DNA of 64,000 nucleotides from Zoroaster sp. YZ-2022. Its lineage: Eukaryota > Echinodermata > Asteroidea > Forcipulatida > Zoroasteridae. A program made the translations under genes and the position numbers. A model generated the notes under the pieces. It made no database searches. It worked only from the letters and a program-made list of their open reading frames with translations, and was not told the origin of the DNA. The stretch lies in the NCBI GenBank assembly GCA_029582265.1, contig CM055819.1:12883087-12947086 (forward strand), read 5' to 3'. Position 1 is the first letter of the stretch. Each line of letters begins with the position of its first letter. Of this stretch, positions 41,171 to 55,000 are shown piece after piece.

Positions 41171-41260
41171 TTAACCCTAACTCCCTAGACAACAAAGGAA
41201 GCTGGAGGATTTTGAAGGATTTTTGTTGTTCAGTAACAATGCTTAGGGAGTTAGGGTTAA
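41171..41260. mobile_element. Short MITE with TTAACCCTAAC TIR
   Basis: TTAACCCTAACTCCCTAGAC at the left, GGGAGTTAGGGTTAA at the right, only 90 bp long. It shares ends and GGAGGATTTTGAAGGATTTT with 14686-14999. Confidence 0.8.
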
Positions 41261-41964
41261 AGGAAGTGTGCCAAAGGAGACCTAAAAACCAAAACAAAGT
41301 CTCAAATCTAGAACAGTGTTGCATTCCCACTATTGTGGGTCAACAAAATAACAAGGGCGCACACAAACTATGTTGTGACAATCAAATGGGGTTGGTGTAA
41401 TAACATTTTATCTATTCAACAATAATAACAGGCACTAATAACATGCACGGAATAAGTGGTAGCGTAGTTTTGGTACGTGTCAATAGTTAGACTTAATACT
41501 TATCTTGTACTGTATACAAGTTCCGAATGGTGTGTACGAGTACCAACTATATCGGATACAGCCAATAGGACCATCATTCGTTCATGCGGCTTATCACTCG
41601 GTATACGGTACGGGCACTGCTACACCGAGAGACGGACGGCTTAGGTATACCATACGGGATGGCTGTACAACACACGAGATACGTACCAGAGATTTAATAA
41701 TAGGAATAATATATAATAAAGTATTTTATGTCTAATAGTCACCTATTAATAGATTAATTGTCGTTTTTTAATCAATTAAAACATTTAAACAAATAAAATT
41801 TCATTAGGCCTAATCGTTTGCATTGTAGCAAGCCTAATTTTTGCAGCGCCCCCATTGGTTGTTTGGAAATTAACCTGTATTTTATGAATAGCTTTCATTT
41901 TGTTCTTCTTTAGGGTGTAAATTTTAGACGACTGTGGCCATCGTTAGCCTTGGCATTTTGTCAC

Positions 41965-43030
41965 TTAGTTGCCAAATAAGATCGAGTATGCTGTGTACAG
42001 AAACGGGTTAAAAGCTGAGTTTATCGGTAGGATAAACACGGTAACCCAGGCATACATATCTGCACTAAAACGAACCTTCCCTGTCTGGGACAGAATCCCC
42101 ATGATAATGACTGGCATCCAACAGGCAAAGTCCGTACCGACTATGAGTGCCATTTTGATTGCCATCTGGATCTCCCGCTTGCGGTGATCACCCACCCTGA
42201 CACTCCTGGCCGAGTCACGTTTGACGCTCACGAACATGGCGATGTAGCTACAAAGCACGATCATGAAACATAACATGTTCACGCCAAGAAACAGGACAAT
42301 AGAGTAGATCCAATTTGGTTCACTTCCCTTGCCAACTGAAACGTTTAAAGTGCCAGACCAGTCAGGGGATTCAATCTCGTAATTTACTATAACAGAAGTA
42401 CTTGGACGTGTTATTAGAGGAAGCCCAATACACACATCCGATAGTCCATACACCTTCGAATATGGCCCACTACTTATGGCGTTTGGAACAATACTAAGAC
42501 ACGCAGCCGCTACCCATACAATGCATACGATAACTATGGATGTTTTTCCCCGGATTTTGATTGGGCTGTAGGGAAACACGATGCCAAGGAAACACTGGAT
42601 ACTGATGATGGTGATGAAGAAGACAGATGCCTCACTTGATAACACTGAAAACATTCCAGCAATCTTACAAACTGCACCAGACCGCCATCTCTCCGCTACA
42701 TTAAAGTACTTCTCCCCAAATTGCAAATCTGCACTCGCAACAATTAGCATATAAATCCCCATCATGAGGTCAGAAATAGCTAAATTGAGCACCAAGAACG
42801 AGTGCGTCTTATTCCCACTAGTTTCTTTGCGTTGTCGATACCTCCGTATAACAACCATTGAATTACCAATGAGGGCGCTAACACCAATAATCCATATGAA
42901 CGCTCTGAGTACATGGTTCCTCATCAGACTGCCACATCGGTCAAATTGTGAGTTTCTGAACTGGCAAGAGTGATTAAAACCAGGAATAGCTGAAACAAAT
43001 TCACAGCAGAGACGGTAATCATTGTAGATT
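41965..43030 (-). CDS. LGR hinge and seven-helix exon (terminal)
   Basis: 1066 nt after acceptor TTATTCTAG, phase 2, 354 residues then TAA. The Cys-rich hinge (YNDYRLCCEFVSAIPGF, DRCGSLMRNHVLRAF) precedes TM1 (GVSALIGNSMVVIRRYR). TM2 NLAISDLMMGIYMLIVASAD is very close in pattern to relaxin receptors. TM3 starts at VCKIAG, whose Cys can pair with DVCIGLP in ECL2. TM6 has TDFACWMPVIIMG and TM7 ILPINSAFNPFLYT with NPxxY kept. At the TM3 end the E/DRY position reads SIQCFLGIVFPY, so both the acidic residue and Arg are missing. The protein stops ~8 residues after NPFLY, so there is almost no cytoplasmic tail. There are no internal stops. Confidence 0.93.
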
Positions 43031-46000
43031 CTAGAATAAAAACACAAATTAGAAAATAACATTTATGAAAAGGTGATTAAAACATATTTTTCTGCAAAAG
43101 TTTAAGGGTTGATGATGACTCGAAAATATGAATATTATTTTTGAAAGACTTTGTTTCTCATGAAAACATAATTTGTATAAACTGCAAAATATATGTTTAA
43201 ACTGCAAAACAGCACAATGCGTTGAATTTGCTAATTAACTTCAGACCATTTGAGCCTAAATTGGTCATAAGACAACTGGACAACTCGAACTTGTGACAAC
43301 TTGACCCACGAGACAACTCGACCCTTGTAACAATTCGACCCCTTTTTTGCTCGCGCTACGTGAAGGATTGATGTACTAGTCGAATTGACAACGCGCTGAG
43401 TCGAGTTGGGTTACTAGAATACGCCGTGACTTACGAATTAACTTGAATGGATAAGGGTTGAAATTCGCCAAAAAGGGACGGGACGCATGTCCAATGCACA
43501 GGTCAAACCGTGTTGTTATTTTGACGGCATTTTCCAGACATTTTTTTCACCGGATCATTACACATTTTTCAAAATATATGAATCATGGTTTTACAGTAAA
43601 TAATGTCCCAGTCATCATTTAGGCGCTACCGTTAATGTTAAGCATAATGACATAATTATATTCACTTTTCAAACAATTTGTTTTCCTTTCTAGAATGAAA
43701 TCAAGGATGTTATCGGTAAAACACGTTTGGTAATAATTTTTCAAATAAGTTTAAACATATAATTTTATTTATATCTCTCATTCGTCCACAAGGGAGAGGG
43801 AGAAAAGCCGGTACTGGCAATGGGCATGAACACGTTTTAAATTTGAATGGTATTCAATAAAATGTAATATTTAATTTTGTTTATACATTTGTACTCTTCT
43901 TTTTATTTAACATTATATTTTCCCCGGGGATTATCCGATTAGGTATATTTACTATAACTAGTATTTACTACATTCTTAAAAGGATTTTCCAAGAGTTGTC
44001 ACAGGAGGTCGAGTTGTAACAATGGTCGAATTTTTTGTGGGTCGAGTTGTCACAAGGGTCGAGTTGTCTTAACCACGAAAAATTACATCCATGATTAACG
44101 GTGGTAGTAATTAAACTCTTTTGTGTTAGTCTGACAGCTATGGTGATATACAGGGTGTATCAAAAAGTATACAGTCGGATAAAGGTCTCAAAAATGAAAA
44201 TTGTATTATATTCAGAAAATCTCTCAATACGCATTGGTTGAAGATGGTCTCCTGCTTTTATTAGCATCATGATTATCGTCAGCATTTCACGCCAGAGTGA
44301 ACACGGGCTACTGTCGTTAACCACCTTAAAATTGGCTTGCGCACAAAATTGCTAAGTTCATAACTGGATCAGAGGCCATGAGAGGCAAGTGTGTCATGTT
44401 CTTTGTTAATTATCAATTCTTTGGAGAATTTTCTTCACCCTTAGTCCTCCACAAGATGGTGCCCCACCACATAGGAGGAGAACTGTTACAGAGCGCTTGA
44501 CAGAACTTTTTGGAAACCATGTGATTGCATTGAACCGGCCCGTGGAATGGCCGCCCAGATAACCAGACTTAACGCCATTGGACTTTTTCCTGTGGGGACA
44601 TCTGAAGTCCAATGTTTATGTTACTCCACCAGCGGACCTGGATGACCTTGAGAGACGGATAATAGCCGAGATCAATGTTCTCAGGCAAGACAGAGCACTG
44701 AGTGATTAGGCTTGCCGTTGCCGATATGCTGAGGGCACAAATCTGTGTGGAACGAAATGGCAGTCACGTGGAGGACTGAGGGTTAAGAAAATTCCCCAAA
44801 GAATTGATAATTAACAAAGAACATGCCACAATTGCCACTCATGGACTCTGATCCAGTTATGAACTTAGCAATTTCGTGCGCAAGCCAATTTTAAGGTGGT
44901 TAACGAAAGTAGCCCGTGTTCACTCTGGCGTGAAATGCTGACGATAATCATGATGCTAATAAAAGCAGGAGACCATCTTCAACCAATGCGTATTGAGAGA
45001 TTTTCTGAATATAATACAATTTTCATTTTTGAGACCTTTTTCTGACTGTATACTTTTTTTTTATACACCCTGTATTACCGAAAATAAAAATGAACAGCAT
45101 TGTAACAAAAGATAATTTCGACAATCCAACATAATGTCAGCCTGAACTTTGAATTTAAGAGACCAGTGTTTGGGACAGTGTAATAAGTCCGGTACCCATC
45201 ACTATTGTACTTTTATTCCCACGATGTTTGTACACTGAAGCTTGGGTACGTAATTCATTGTAATCGATTTCTGGAAGACGCACTTTGTTTTCATGCGGCC
45301 GCTGCGCCTGTAAACGATTCCGATCGCATTACTACAAAGAGAGAAAGGACACAATAGGCTATGCTACAACTGAATAGTATGCAAGGCGTCAATTTTATGA
45401 AACTGTTTGCATTGTTTAAATTAAGTAACAAGACTTAAACACTATGTTGCAAGAACATTCTTTAATTTGTCAATGTTTTAAAATAGTGAATATTGGGCAT
45501 TTTGCAGTCGAATCCGAATCACAAACACCGAGTCTGAGTGACGAGTCCGAAGGGTCAAGTCCGCGTCCGAATCGGAGTCATAGCAAATGGTGACTCGAGT
45601 CTGAGTCCTAGTCACCAAAAAAGTAACTCGAGTCGACTTGAGTCCGAGTCCGATTCACATGTCATACAAGTCTGAACAAACGACATATCCTCAATTAGCT
45701 GAAGTCTCATGTCGCACGCACAGACCTCTTCGAAAATACCACAGTGAGCACCGGCACGTGAAAGACCATTTGCGCAATAAATGCTGGTCTATCTAACGAC
45801 AAAACCTTACACCCCCAGATATTGCCTATCAATGTTACTGAATAACAGTTAGCCACGCTTTTCTTCCATTTTGTGTGTTCAGTTTAATAACGCAACGTAG
45901 AGATGCAACGCGCACGTATATCTGTGAAGTATTCCATTGTTCTCATTCAGGAAAAGTAATGTTTAAAGTTCTATTGAATTAGTGTTATCCATGTTCAAGC

Positions 46001-49000
46001 GGTTGCTGACATCATTCCCTTACAATTGATTGAGGCTCACAAGGTCGTTTAGAGCTCCGTCCTGGACATCAGTTGGGTTAGTAGTGGATGTTTTACTTAT
46101 GGGCCGTATCCTGGTAAATAAACAATGTAAAATAACAAACATTTACTAATCCATACCGAAATTTAAGATGGAACAAATTAAAGATGACATGTGTTTATTT
46201 TTTAAGCCCAAAATCTGAACAAAAATATGCAGATAGAAGCGAACATGGATTGAGGTAGCCCTATCTTCACCACACTGCAGCACATGGATTTAGATAGTTA
46301 GTTAGCAAATTAATTTACTACAAAATCGAGCTGCTAGGCTGGTATACTCAGTCGGCCGATTCTCCGATGCCCCGGAACTTCTGCAACAATTACACTGGTT
46401 ACCTGCTAAACATCGCATCCTTTTTAAATTACTTCTCAATCTTTTTAAGTGCCAACATGGCGTAGCTCCTCCCTACCTGATTGACCTACTGTCCTCCTAT
46501 GTCCCAGGTAGGGAGGGGCTTCGGTCTTCATCGGATACATCCCGTTTATATGTAAATATAAAATCACACAAAACTGGTGACAAGGCTTTTGCCATAGCTG
46601 GCCCTAAGGAATGGAACAAACTCCCTGTTCACATCAGAAATTCTTCTTCAATCCAGATTTTTTAAAAACTTCTCAAAACCTTTCTCTTCTAATTTCCGTT
46701 GTAGTCATTACTAGGTTTTCATTCTTGATTTGTAAAGCGCTTTGATCTTGGTAAAGGCGCTATATAAATACCCGTTTATTATTATTATTATTATCTTAAC
46801 CACACTTCAGCACATTTCAAACCCAAGATGCAGACCCCAATTATAAAAAAAAAGAACAATGTCTTACATATACAAGGTTGTTAGGTTCGTGAGTCCATCG
46901 AAGGCGTGGCTATGTATGATTTCTAGAATACCCCCGACACTCCTTAAAAACAAACAAATTAATTTACTACATATGTGTCGGGGTGGATCCAGAAATCAGA
47001 TGGAAAGGGTGAATTTTGTAATTGATGGAGTAATTATATGGGGAACAGTTTAAGAAAGTTCCCGAATTATTAATGCCTCATCGCTTCAGTTGGATGTGTT
47101 TGGTGTGTATATAGGCGACTAGGCGTACATTGATTGGCATATCCGATGCTTCGACACGAAGGCATATTGCATGAAACTTTGCGTCAATGTTTTTTAGCAG
47201 TCATGGGGGGGGGGGGCTACTGGTGGCTAAAGGCACTTAATCAGGGAGATGAATGCTTTGCCCCCTCCTGCATCCATGTGTATTTAATTTTTGTAATAAA
47301 AGTAACATGCTCGTATTAAATGCAACAATATTCACATAAAGAATGTTAACTCGTAAAAGATAATAACAATGTTGTTTACTTGTTGCTTAATATTGTTGGT
47401 AATGAGAAGCATTATTGAAAGGTCCCAGCATGGACACTTGAAACCGACCCTTCTATGAGGCAATTGGTACGTAGTGATTATAAGTGCTGCTCCTTTAATT
47501 ACACGTCATAATATTGGGTTCAACATTTGTTTCATTTTTCACACCAGCTTTATCTTTAGTGCAGCTGAGAGTTTTTAATAAGGTTGCATTTTATTTTGGA
47601 AAGAAATGTATCCAAGTGCAGTATAATGAAGCATGGTTCCACCTTTATTTTGTGCTTGACTGCAATAGAATTTGAAAGAAACAAAATTTGTTTCATATTT
47701 TCATATCATGTTGTTGAGTCTTTAAAAGGTTAAATAAGTTGAATTCTGATATTCTCATATTTAATGCATCAAATGATTTTAGACTCGTACCAAGAGGGCC
47801 TAGTGCACAATTTATTCTCATTTTTCATGGCACTTATCGAGAATTATTTTATTTTAATTGTTAAATAATTATTAACCCCATAGGGTCTGCGCTTTGTTTC
47901 GTTCTCGTTGTCGGGGGAGGGGGACATATAGTGCCACCCATATTTGCTCTGATTGTTGGCCGGGGATGTTCACTGGGACAACATCTATAAATTGTCATAA
48001 CATTATTTCCCACATGACATCGTTTGGGGCAATACTCTCATTTAAATATTTATCAGTTGGTCTTCAGCTTGGCACAGATATAGCTGCTATATTTACTTAA
48101 GTTAAAAAAAAAAAATTATGTGCATTTTCACCAAACATTTTAAATCAGTTGGTCGATGCTGCGTAATTGAAATTTATGACATGAATACATACAAGGTTTG
48201 AAGATTTTTTAGACCATCAAATGTTCCAGGTGCAATTTCACTGATATTGTTGTTCCCCAGAAATCTAACATGGGAAAACAGAGTAGGGTTAAAATATTAT
48301 ATTCAAGCCAATTTATTTGGTTATTTTCACCTATGTTCTTTGATTTACTGAAAACAAACATGTATCATGCCCGAGGTTTACTATTTTAAGTAAATAAAAC
48401 TATAAGTGAATCTTATAGATGAATAGACAATAGTTTATTGCATCAAATTAAACAACATAAATGTCCTTGTGCAGCTGAGAGTTTTTGATTAAGGTTGCAT
48501 TCAATTTTGGAAAAATGAGGCATGGTTCCACCATTTGGCCACAAACTTCCCTTTGTGCTTAATTATTTGACAAATAAGTATGTTATTTGAAATATCTTTA
48601 CGGGATCCAAGTTTACAGTATCACAGAAGCAGGAATTACGCATCAATGCTGGTGATTGTATTGTTTGAAATGTTTCTGGAATACAAAATAATAATAAAAT
48701 GTTTGTCACATGAATGTTTATAAACCAACAAAGTGAAAACATACCAATTTAAAGCATTATAGCAATGCTTCTTATAAATGCGTTGCATTAATTCAATAAA
48801 TTGTGTTCATTTTATCATTGCATATAAAGAGGAATGGAAAACGTGTTCTCTCACTAAGGATCATTTGATACACTATGTACAATAATACACCAACGTTTAG
48901 TATATAGAGTGCACTATTAGAATGTGATCCAATCCTATAATGAAATGTGTCATATTTTCATATCATGTTGTTGAGTCTTTAAAAGGTTTTTAAAAAATGT

Positions 49001-52000
49001 TGAATTCTGATATTCTGATATTTAATGAGTCAAATGATTATAGATCCACTTTGACTTGTACCGAGAGAGTGTAGTGCACAATAATTTCTCATTTTTCATG
49101 CCACTGATAGCGCAAATTTATTTTATTTTGTAATTGTTAATTAATTATTAATCCGATAGGGTCAGTGCTTTGTTTCCCAAAAAATATTTCTTCCATTCAT
49201 TTACCTGAATATTTATCACTTGGTCTTCAGCTTAAGTCACCACTAGAGAGCGCTCAAGAATGTGGGTAATTTTGAGCAAACCCAAATCATTTGCATTTTC
49301 ACCAACCATTTTGATTTATAGGTAAAACTTGTAGCTTTGTATGGTAACTTTGCATAAGTAAGACTAATTGGGGTTACACCATGTGAAATTCTCAATTGAG
49401 TAGTAATTAGTAAATATCAGGAGAATCCTGAGGACGATCAGAGCATACTGATCGAAACGTCGAGTTGTACCTCCAGTTCTTTTCAGAACTAATTACGACT
49501 CAATTGAGAATTTTACATGGTGTCACCGCAATTAGTCTTACTCATTTTGATTTATGTTCAATAAAATCACATAATCACAAACAGATTGTATTTCAATCGG
49601 CAAACATGAACTTCACACTTCATCTATATTTATTTGTTGTCAGACTTAAATTCAGTCAAGATAAATTGGTTGCTCGATGCTGTGTGACTGAAATTTATGA
49701 CATGAATACTTACAAGGTTTGAAGACTTCGTAGACCATCAAATGTTCTTGGTGCAATTTCACTGATGTTATTGTGCTCCAGAACTCTAACATGAGAAAAT
49801 AAAGTAGGGATTGTATTAATTCAAGCCAATTTATTTGGTTATTTTCACGTATGTTCTTAGACCATTAGATGTTTCCCAGCGATCTAAGATGTGCAAACAA
49901 AGTATTAGGTTAAAGGTTGAAACAAAATTATTCAAGACGATATGGATATTTTCACTAATGTGCTTAGGTTTTTCTGAAAGCACCGAAACGTTGCAATGGC
50001 ATCAGACAATCTTGACAAGTATCATGCCAAAGGTTCACTTATTTTGGAAAATAAAATCACGATAAACATAAATAGACAACAGTTGACTGCATCGGAATTT
50101 CAAAAAGGTTTGTTGTCCTCCAGGCCTTTCATTGACAAGTGTTTTTCAATTGGCACACATGAACTTCGCACTCCATCAATTTTTTGCCGAGAGATGTAGC
50201 TTCAATCAAGAGAAATCGGTTGCTCAATGCTGTGTGATTGAAATTTATGACACATGAATACTTACAAGATTTGAAGACTTCGTAGACCATTAAATGTTCC
50301 TGGTGTAATTTCACTGATTTTGTTGTTTTCCAGCGCTCTTAGATGGGAAAACAGTAGCATTAAAACAAAATCATTAAATCCTGTTAATATGGTTATTTTC
50401 AACAATGTTCTTAGATTTTCCTGAAAACACAATTTGTGAAATGTTTTCATGGTATCAAACAAGTTGAAAATGTTCCTGCCTAATGTTCAATCATTTTATA
50501 AAATTAACTTTACAAATGAATCTCAACAGACAACAGTTAAATGCATCGAGAAATAAAAGAGGGAAAATATAAAAAGGTACCGGTAGATGTTTTTTTTAGA
50601 ATTTCTTTTTAGAAACCAAAATCTAACAAAACAGTGTTCAGATTGTGACCTGCCTAACCACGAAAACAGTGGGTACTGCGTTTGAATCATGAAAACTTAC
50701 AATTTCCTGAATTTGTTTCACTGTCCATCGTAAATTCAGTAAAGAAGATTTGGTGGCTTCATGCTGTGAGAGTAAACATCGTGGCATGAAAACTAACAAG
50801 TGAGTGAGCTTTTGTAGAGCACCAAACGTTCCTGGCATGAACTGATATTTTTTCGAGGGCAATTTAACTGATTTTGTTGTTGGAAAGCAAGCTTCAATTT
50901 GAAAACAAAGTAGCGTGATAAAACAAAATCAATACAGTCTATTAATTTTGTTATTTTCACCAATGTTCTTAGGTTTTCCTCAACTTTACTCTTTGAAACA
51001 TTGTAACGGTATCAGACAATCTTAACATGTATCGTTCCCAAGGTTCACTTATTTTGGAAAAATAAAATTACAATAAACATCAATAGACAACAGTTGAGTG
51101 CATCGGAATTTCAAAAAGGTTTGTTGGCCTACAGGCCTACCATTGACAAGTGTTTTTCGATCGGAACACATGAACTTTGCACTCCATCAAATTTGCTGCC
51201 GGGAGATGTAACTTCAGTCAAGAGAAATCGGTTGCTCGATGCTGTATAATTGAAATTTATGACATGAATACTTACAAGTATTGAAGATTTTGTAGACCAT
51301 CAAATGTTACATTTGAAATTTTACTGATTTTGTTGTTTTGCAGCCATCTGATATGGGAAAACAAAGTAGCGTTAAAACAAAATCATTAAAGCCCGTTAAT
51401 TTGGTCATTTTCAACAATGTTCTGATTTTCCTGAAACCGTAGTTTGTGAAACGTTTTCATGCATGGCATCAAACAAGTTGAAAATGTTCCTGCCTAATGT
51501 TCAATCATTTTATAAAATTAACTTTACAAATTAATCTCAACAGACAACAGTTAAATGCATCGAGAAATAAAAGAGGGAAAATATAAAAAGGTACCGGTAG
51601 ATGTTTTTTTTTGAATTTTTTTTTAGAAACCAAAATCTAACAAAACAGTGTTCAGATTGTGACCTGCCTAACCACGAAAACAGTGGGTACTGCGTTTGAA
51701 TCATGAAAACTTACAATTTGATGAGATTGTGTAGATCATCAAAAGATTGGGTTGCAAGTTTACTGATATTGTTGTTCTGAAGATTTCTAAGACAGGAAAA
51801 TGAAGTATGGTGAAAAACACTGTATTGAAACATAAATAATTTGGTAATATTTAAAAACGTTTTCAGATTTCACTTTATGAAAGCATACTTTGTGAAACGC
51901 TGTCATGGTATCAAACAATGTGACAAATGATCATGTCTGAGTTTCACTGAATAATACACAACACTAAAGTGCATCTACATAAACAAAGGTTCAGTGGCAT

Positions 52001-55000
52001 ACTAACCTCCATTGACGAGTGTTATAGTGTTGGTAAAGTTTTTGAAAATGTTGCTGATTACATTGTGTCATATCGAGACAATAGTGAAAATACAGACATA
52101 TTTTTCAACTGGTAAACATGAACTACAAACTAGTTTTGAATTTGTTTCACTGTCCACCGTAAATTCAGTAAAGAAGATTTGGTGGCTTCATGCTGTGAGA
52201 GTAAATATCATGGCATGAAAACTAACAAGTATGTGAACTTTTGTAGAGCACCAAATGTTCCTGGTTCAATAAACCGATATTTTTGCAGGTGCAATTTAAC
52301 TGATTTTGTTGTTGGAAAGCAAGCTTCAATTTGAAAACAAAGTACCGTTAAAACAAAATCATTAAAGTCTATTAATTTTGTTATTTTCACCAATGTTCTT
52401 AGGTTTTCCTGAACTTACTCTTTGAAACATTGTAACGGTATCAGACAATCTCAACATGTATCGTGCCCAAAGTTCACTTATATTGCTAAAATTTTAAATA
52501 CAATAAACATCGATACAAATCAGTTGAGTGCATCGGAATTTCAAAAAAGATTGTTGGCCTACAGGCCTCCCATTGACAAGTGTTTTTCTTTTGGCATACA
52601 TGAACTTTGCACTCCATCAAATTTTTGCCGAGAGATGTAGCTTGTCAAGAGAAATCCGTTGCTCGATGTTGCGTGACTATGACACGAATACTTACAAGGT
52701 TTGAAGACTTCGTAGACCATCAAATGTTCCTGGTGTAATTTCACTGATTTTGTTGTTTTCCAGCGCTCTTAGATGGGAAAACAGTAGCATTAAAACAAAA
52801 TCATTAAATCCTGTTAATATGGTTATTTTCAACAATGTTCTTAGATTTTCCTGAAAACACAATTTGTGAAATGTTTTCATGGTATCAAACAAGTTGAAAA
52901 TGTTCCTGCCTAATGTTCAATCATTTTATAAAATTAACTTTACAAATGAATCTCAACAGACAACAGTTAAATGCATCGAGAAATAAAAGAGGGAAAATAT
53001 AAAAAGGTACCGGTAGATGTTTTTTTTAGAATTGTTTTGTAGAAACCAAAATCTAACAAAACAGTGTTCAGATTGTGACCTGCCTAACCACGAAAACAGT
53101 GGGTACTGCGTTTGAATCATGAAAACTTACAATTTGATGAGATTGTGTAGATCATCAAAAGATTGGGTTGCAAGTTTACTGATATTGTTGTTCTGAAGAT
53201 TTCTAAGACAGGAAAATGAAGTATGGTGAAAAACACTGTATTGAAACATAAATAATTTGGTAATATTTAAAAACGTTTTCAGATTTCACTTTATGAAAGC
53301 ATACTTTGTGAAACGCTGTCATGGTATCAAACAATGTGACAAATGATCATGTCTGAGTTTCACTGAATAATACACAACACTAAAGTGCATCGACATAAAC
53401 AAAGGTTCAGTGTCATACTAACCTCCATTGACGAGTGTTATAGTGTTGGTAAAGTTTTTGAAAATGTTGCTGATTACGTTGTTTCATATCGAGACAATAG
53501 TGAAAATACAGACATATTTTTCAACTGGTAAACATGAACTACAAACTAGTTTTGAATTTGTTTCACTGTCCACCGTAAATTCAGTAAAGAAGATTTGGTG
53601 GCTTCATGCTGTGTGAGTAAATATCATGGCATGAAAACTAACAAGTATGTGAGCTTTTGTAGAGCACCAAATGTTCCTGGTTCAATAAACCGATATTTTT
53701 ACAGGTGCAATTTAACTGATTTTGTTGTTGGAAAGCAAGCTTCAATTTGAAAACAAAGTAGCGTTAAAACAAAATCATTAAAGTCTATTAATTTGGTTAT
53801 TTTCACCAATGTTCGTGGGTTTTCCTCAACTTTACTCTTTGAAACATTGTAACGGTATCAGGCAATTTTAACATGTATCGTGCCCAAGGTTCACTTATTT
53901 TGGAAAAATAAAATTACAATAAACATCAATAGACAACAGTTGAGTGCATTGGAATTTCAAAAAAAGTTTGTTGGCCTTCAGGCCTTTCATTGACAAGTGT
54001 TTTTCGATCGGAACACATGAACTTTGCACTCCATGAACTTTGCTGTCAGGAGATGTAACTTCAGTCAAGAGAAATCGGTTGCTCGATGCTGTGTTTAATT
54101 GAAATTTAACACATGAATACTTACAAGGATTGAAGACTTTGTTACCGGTGTCCACCAATAGAGGGCGGTATGATGTAAACAAGCCAAGAATTGACACAGC
54201 CAGGGAAGCATGACATGGATATTAAGAATGGTGCTAATTACATTGAACATTACATCCCTCCCCTTTTTAGACAAAGGCACTTAGGTCATGCACAATTCAA
54301 AGTTCACTAAATGGCATGTGTCTATTTGCTATCAAAGAGTTCAGTGTCCTTTGAGCTAAACTATAAATAGCTTGCTAAGTAGTTCAATCAAATGGTGATG
54401 TACAGTTTATGTTCTTTAATAAAGTTGAAATTGATAAAGTTCTGACTCAAGAGTCTTCCTTTGTGATTATGTATCTCTTTGAGCACTTTAACTCTAAAAG
54501 TTCAAATGAAGTTGAGCACAGCTCACTAACTACTTCAAAACTTGGCACTATTACTTTTTAGTGCTTTCAAATGTTTACAAAATTTGTAACTCTTTTGGTG
54601 CTTTATAACTCACAAACACATAACTTTTTTGGTGCTTTATAACTCACAAACTTTTACTTCAGGCTTTCTGATGCCTTTTTAAAAATGTGCATAAATTTGG
54701 AATTCAGCACTTTAATTTTCTAGTGCTTTCTAAACTCTTAACTTCAAAACATTACACATTATGCGCTTACGCAATAAATGTGCTTAACTGTGTAAATGGA
54801 TGTAAACCAAAGTTTACGCCTGCTCAGCAATTTACGCTTAAATGTTATTTAGGCACATAGTCTTCCAGCTTTCTAGGTGGATTCTTTGTTCTGGTAGATC
54901 GTCTGATCGGCGCTGGCTGAGCGGTGCTTGTTGGTTCATCTGGTGTTTCTATTGCTGGTTGATGGTTATCAGCTGGTACAGGGACAGGGGTTGGATTGCT

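Noticed and set aside
41505..41735. 76-codon ORF near the receptor 3' end
   Set aside because: The composition is somewhat coding-like (TPRDGRLRYTIRDG) but I recognise no family and find no supporting splice sites or start context.
50340..50462. In-frame upstream extension of LRR exons (NLRTLLKITILTGF-type)
   Set aside because: It is open in several copies and LRR-like at first sight, but it precedes a good branch point and acceptor. Including it would break the strict 72-nt phase-2 pattern, so I treat it as intron.
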